In this document: in pieces, positions 61,113-64,000 of the stretch
How positions within the stretch are numbered: position 1 is the first letter of the stretch
Layout of the letters: each line of letters begins with the position of its first letter
Assembly: GCF_018613795.1 (NCBI RefSeq)
Contig: NZ_JAGGPN010000012.1
Span: 19,769-83,768, forward strand
Length of the DNA: 64,000 nucleotides
From: Arthrobacter sp. ISL-65
Lineage (GTDB): Bacteria > Actinomycetota > Actinomycetes > Actinomycetales > Micrococcaceae
Reading direction: 5' to 3'
The notes under the pieces: generated by a model
What the model saw: only the letters and a program-made list of their open reading frames with translations
The model's database searches: none
Told to the model about the DNA's origin: nothing
Made by a program: the position numbers and the translations under genes

Positions 61113-61527
61113 ATGAACGCCACGGCCCAGGTCTTTTCGCTGCTCGCGGCGCTGATCTACGTCCTGGTGTTCCCGCTGGAGAGCTTCCTCATGCACTATC
61201 CGGCCGTGCAGAAGTTCCTGAGCACGCCGGAGAGGAACGTTCCGGCCGTCATGATGTGGGCCATCCCCACCGGGTTCCGCAACCTGCTGATAGGTCTGGG
61301 CGTCATTGCCGGTGTGGTGGCGGTGAACACCGGACATGGTGAACACCGGACATGTGGTGGTCGGCTACACGCTGGTGATCTACTGCTGCGCGAATATGGT
61401 GCTCAGCGGTGCCACCATGGGCCTGGCCGACTGGCTGGGGCACTACCCGAAGAAGGGGGACAGCGTGCCGGGAACCCTCGCCTCGACGGTGCCGGCCCTG
61501 GTTGCCCTGATCGCACTAGCGTTCTGA
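61113..61527 (+). pseudogene. DUF1304 membrane protein, frameshifted by a 16-bp tandem duplication
   Basis: The first frame encodes the N-terminal about 75 residues of a DUF1304 protein (about 120 residues, four membrane helices), including FPLESFLMHYP and IPTGFRNLLIG. After 61338 the reading frame is lost. The remaining conserved part (TGHVVVGYTLVIYCCANMVL, then GATMGLADWLG) continues in another frame to the stop at 61527. Removing one of the two 16-bp copies at 61323-61354 restores a full protein. GAGGGTAGGGG precedes the ATG. Confidence 0.87.
61323..61354 (+). repeat. perfect 16-bp tandem duplication
   Basis: GTGAACACCGGACATG twice in a row. As 16 is not a multiple of 3, it shifts the DUF1304 frame. 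Confidence 0.97.
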
Positions 61528-62571
61528 CCAGTGCCCCGGTGACCCCGGTCGCCAGGAGCTGAGGAGGGCGAGGCCTGCGGCTACCGCGGCGCTGAGCACC
61601 ACTGCCCCCAGCCAGAGCGAGACCGGCCAGCGGATGGCGTCCACCACCGCGAACGCCACGAGCTGGCCCGTCCACAGTAGCGCCGCGATTCCTGCCGTGA
61701 CCGCCGGCAGCCGTCGGCCCAGCCACACGTCCGGCACGCGGGTCAGCAGCAGGTCAGCGACGAGGGCGGCCACCGTGGCTCCTGCCGCTCCGGCGATTGA
61801 GTAGGGTCGCAGGCCGATCATCACCACGGGCAGCCAGGCCGCCGCCACCACCAGCAGGGTGACGATTCCGCGGACGGGGCGCCTGGCGGTGGAGAGCGTG
61901 AAGAGGAAGGGCGCGATGATCAGCGCGGTGGTCAGCAGGTAGCTCATCAGGCTGATGATCACCGGCATCTCCGCCTGGATGCGGCCGGGCGTGCCCACCG
62001 GCAGCGGGGTGAACACGGCCGTAGGCCCCGGCCGGACGAAGATGGAGGCGTAGACGAGGAAGAACGCTCCCAGCCCGGTCATGAGCACTACGGCGAACAT
62101 CGCCGCCGGGGTCCAGGTCAGGTCCCCGGGGTGGCCTGCTGCCCGGGCGCTCCGCACGGCGGTGCCCAGGATGAGGAAGAGGCTGAAGCCGAGCAGCAGG
62201 TGGGTGGGGCTGACCAGGGCATCCAGCGAGACCTCGATGCCCAGCAGCTCGTGCCACAGCAGGTCCAGGCCGCCGGCCAGGCCGAAGAGGACCACGCCCA
62301 CCGCGGTCCCGCGGTATCCGGGCGGAGCAGCCTGCAGCAGAGGCTGCCCAGGCGTCCGGTTCCGCCAGATCACGACGGCGGTCCACCCCGCCGTCGCCAG
62401 CATGCCGGAGTAGAGGGCCGCGTGCCATGGCGTGAAGAACGTCTCGAGGCTGGGCAGGTTAATGTGCGCCCAGCCATCCAGGAAGATAGCCAGCAGCAGC
62501 CACAGGCCGAGCAGTTCGGTGATCAGGTCGCGGCGGCTGTCGGTGCTAGTGTTGCGCGCAGTTTCGAGCAT
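61516..62571 (-). CDS. polytopic membrane protein of unknown function
   Basis: 351 residues with about nine or ten predicted membrane helices; helix 1 begins LLGLWLLLAIFLDGWAH, with conserved-looking DGWAH, FFTPWHAALYSG and DLLWHELLGIEV segments whose His, Glu and Asp sit within or next to the membrane and could bind metal or haem. C-terminus is short and charged. Overlaps the 3' end of the DUF1304 gene by 12 bp (convergent). I do not recognise the family. Confidence 0.75.
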   Translation of the reverse strand: MLETARNTSTDSRRDLITELLGLWLLLAIFLDGWAHINLPSLETFFTPWHAALYSGMLATAGWTAVVIWRNRTPGQPLLQAAPPGYRGTAVGVVLFGLAGGLDLLWHELLGIEVSLDALVSPTHLLLGFSLFLILGTAVRSARAAGHPGDLTWTPAAMFAVVLMTGLGAFFLVYASIFVRPGPTAVFTPLPVGTPGRIQAEMPVIISLMSYLLTTALIIAPFLFTLSTARRPVRGIVTLLVVAAAWLPVVMIGLRPYSIAGAAGATVAALVADLLLTRVPDVWLGRRLPAVTAGIAALLWTGQLVAFAVVDAIRWPVSLWLGAVVLSAAVAAGLALLSSWRPGSPGHWSER

Positions 62572-62670
62572 CGTTGCCCACCTCCACGGAACCTTCAGGT
62601 GAGGGGATGGTACTGCCGTGACCGGGCGGTCACAAGGGACCGGCGCGCGAGGACGACGGCAGCGCAGTCC

Positions 62671-63930
62671 TTACGGGGCGGTGACGGCGTCGTATGCGTT
62701 CACCCGGCCATGGGCCCAGTAGGTGCCCGTGCCAAAAACATCGTCGTCGGCGCTCGATTCCACGATTGCCCGGACAGATGCATTCGTGGCACCGGGGTGG
62801 GAGCTCCAGGCAAGCGCAGCGGTTGCAGCGACGATGGGTGAGGACATCGAGGTCCCGTTGCCGACGTCGTAACCGAAGGAGCGCTTGTTCTGCGTCCCGA
62901 TGACAAATTTGTGGTTCGGGAACGTTGAGTAGACGTTGACTCCGGGTGCCGCGATGTCCACCCAGCTGGCTCCATAGGTTGAGAAGTCTGCTTTGGCGTC
63001 CTTGTTGTCAGTTGCGGCGACGGCGATGACGTTGGGATATGCGCCCGGGTAGATCTTGGTCTGGTTACCGCCGTTGCCTGCTGCGGCCACCAGCACTACA
63101 CCCTTGCTCCAGGCGTTGTTGACGGCGGTTTCGAGAGTGCGTGACGCCCGCACCCCGATGCTCATGTTGATCACCTTCGCGCCGTTGCTGACGGCCCAGT
63201 TGATGCCGTTCGCAAGCCCGGAGCTGGATCCAACCCCGCTGTCGTTGAGGACCTTGCCGGCCAGGATGGTGCATCCCGGGCAGACGCCGGCCACACCAGC
63301 GGTGTTGTGGGTGGCGGCGACAATGCCGGCCACGTGGGTCCCGTGGCCATAAATGTCTTCATTGCTTGTTGCACCGCTGAAGTTGGCCCTCAGGACCACC
63401 TTCGGGTTGATGTCGGTGTTGTCGGTTGCGACCCCCGAATCGAGGACAGCCACTTTAATGCCGTTTCCGGTGGTGACGCTCCATGCTTCGACGGCGTCCA
63501 CATCGGCGTCCGGTTCGCCGGCGGGCACAGAGATGGTGCCATCGGTGTTGGTAAACGATTGACCCGTGTTCTGCAGGGCGTACTGGCGCGGGAAATACTG
63601 GTCAGCTGTAGTGGCAGTGACCGGCTCGTCCGCCTCGGCGTACTCGACTGCCGGGTTCCGGTTCAAGGCGTCGATCAGCTGGGATTCCTTGCCGGCCGGC
63701 ACCTTGATCAGGTGAGCGCCCGTACTCCCGACGTCAGATCCCTCGCTGAGGCCCTGCTGGCGCAGCAGGCCGGCCGCCGCGCCGTTGTCGCGGAACTTAA
63801 CGATGATTTGCCCCGTGATGTTCGCCGGCTCGGGGGGTGCGGCGTTGCCCGTGGCTGCCACGTTAATGGCGCCAAAGCCCATAACTGCCGCTGTAATGCC
63901 GGCGATCATCATTTTTTTCATGAGGTTCAT
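62671..63930 (-). CDS. secreted subtilisin-like serine protease (S8)
   Basis: 419 residues. Signal peptide (MKKMM then hydrophobic, to about residue 30), an I9-like propeptide (about 38-105, IIVKFRDNGAAAG...YAEADEP), then the catalytic domain. Triad Asp in VAVLDSGVA (about 165), His in YGHGTHVAG (about 197) and Ser in NGTSMSSPIVAA (about 363); oxyanion Asn in AAAGNGG. Two Cys (VCPGC, about 219) may form a disulfide. No cell-wall anchor or extra domain at the C-terminus, so released to the medium. Confidence 0.93.
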   Translation of the reverse strand: MNLMKKMMIAGITAAVMGFGAINVAATGNAAPPEPANITGQIIVKFRDNGAAAGLLRQQGLSEGSDVGSTGAHLIKVPAGKESQLIDALNRNPAVEYAEADEPVTATTADQYFPRQYALQNTGQSFTNTDGTISVPAGEPDADVDAVEAWSVTTGNGIKVAVLDSGVATDNTDINPKVVLRANFSGATSNEDIYGHGTHVAGIVAATHNTAGVAGVCPGCTILAGKVLNDSGVGSSSGLANGINWAVSNGAKVINMSIGVRASRTLETAVNNAWSKGVVLVAAAGNGGNQTKIYPGAYPNVIAVAATDNKDAKADFSTYGASWVDIAAPGVNVYSTFPNHKFVIGTQNKRSFGYDVGNGTSMSSPIVAATAALAWSSHPGATNASVRAIVESSADDDVFGTGTYWAHGRVNAYDAVTAP

Positions 63931-64000
63931 TTTGCGCCAGCCTGCACCGACTGGATAGACCTGTCCGCAATTAGGACGAGGGGCCTCAAGTGTCTGTGAG

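Noticed and set aside
1..64000. tRNA, rRNA, CRISPR arrays, prophage or transposase genes
   Set aside because: None found by reading; no spaced direct repeats, no DDE/serine recombinase motifs.

Overview
The window is high-GC actinobacterial DNA. GC-rich third codon positions, GTG/TTG starts, frequent ATGA overlaps and gene families typical of Micrococcaceae point to Arthrobacter or a close relative (Pseudarthrobacter/Paenarthrobacter). This assignment is inferred from gene content, since no rRNA or tRNA gene is present. I saw no CRISPR array, phage or insertion sequence.

Layout. (1) 1-6.9 kb: the 5' part of a TM0106-type helicase/nuclease, a DUF1540 protein, formaldehyde dehydrogenase, an acidic repeat protein, a secreted HNH nuclease and YceI. 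(2) 6.9-14.7 kb: a sugar-acid operon with a divergent GntR regulator: MHS transporter, zinc polyol/gulonate-type dehydrogenase, ManD/RspA mannonate dehydratase, KDG kinase, UxuB-type mannonate oxidoreductase and KDPG aldolase. Together these make a complete route from L-gulonate or D-fructuronate to pyruvate and glyceraldehyde-3-phosphate. (3) 14.7-27 kb: housekeeping and stress genes (TerC, ArsR-SRPBCC, RecQ, YegP-like, SnoaL, TM2, MmyB-type regulator with hydrolase, HAD, GDPD), decayed gene fragments and two families of intergenic palindromes.

(4) 27-50 kb: the most interesting region, a catabolic island for an ectoine-like compatible solute. It has an EhuBCDA-type ABC transporter, a ProP-type symporter, a DoeA-type ectoine hydrolase, an M20 deacylase, two almost identical class III aminotransferases in inverted orientation, an aldehyde dehydrogenase, a FAD/Fe-S oxidase, an amidase, RidA, two EutA/maleate-isomerase-like proteins, a DUF3830 protein, a hydroxyacid dehydrogenase and a FadR-type GntR regulator. 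The 12-bp palindrome ATTGTTGACAAT, exact or with 1-2 changes, lies in nearly every promoter region of the island and usually overlaps the -35 box. This suggests one regulon controlled by the GntR protein at 32.8 kb. Several of these promoters appear to give leaderless mRNAs.

(5) 50-64 kb: a methyltransferase with a possible 50-codon gene upstream, then a fructan-type sugar operon (two LacI regulators, a CUT1 ABC importer without its ATPase, GH172 and GH32), a LuxR regulator, a DUF1304 gene broken by a 16-bp tandem duplication, a polytopic membrane protein and a secreted subtilase.
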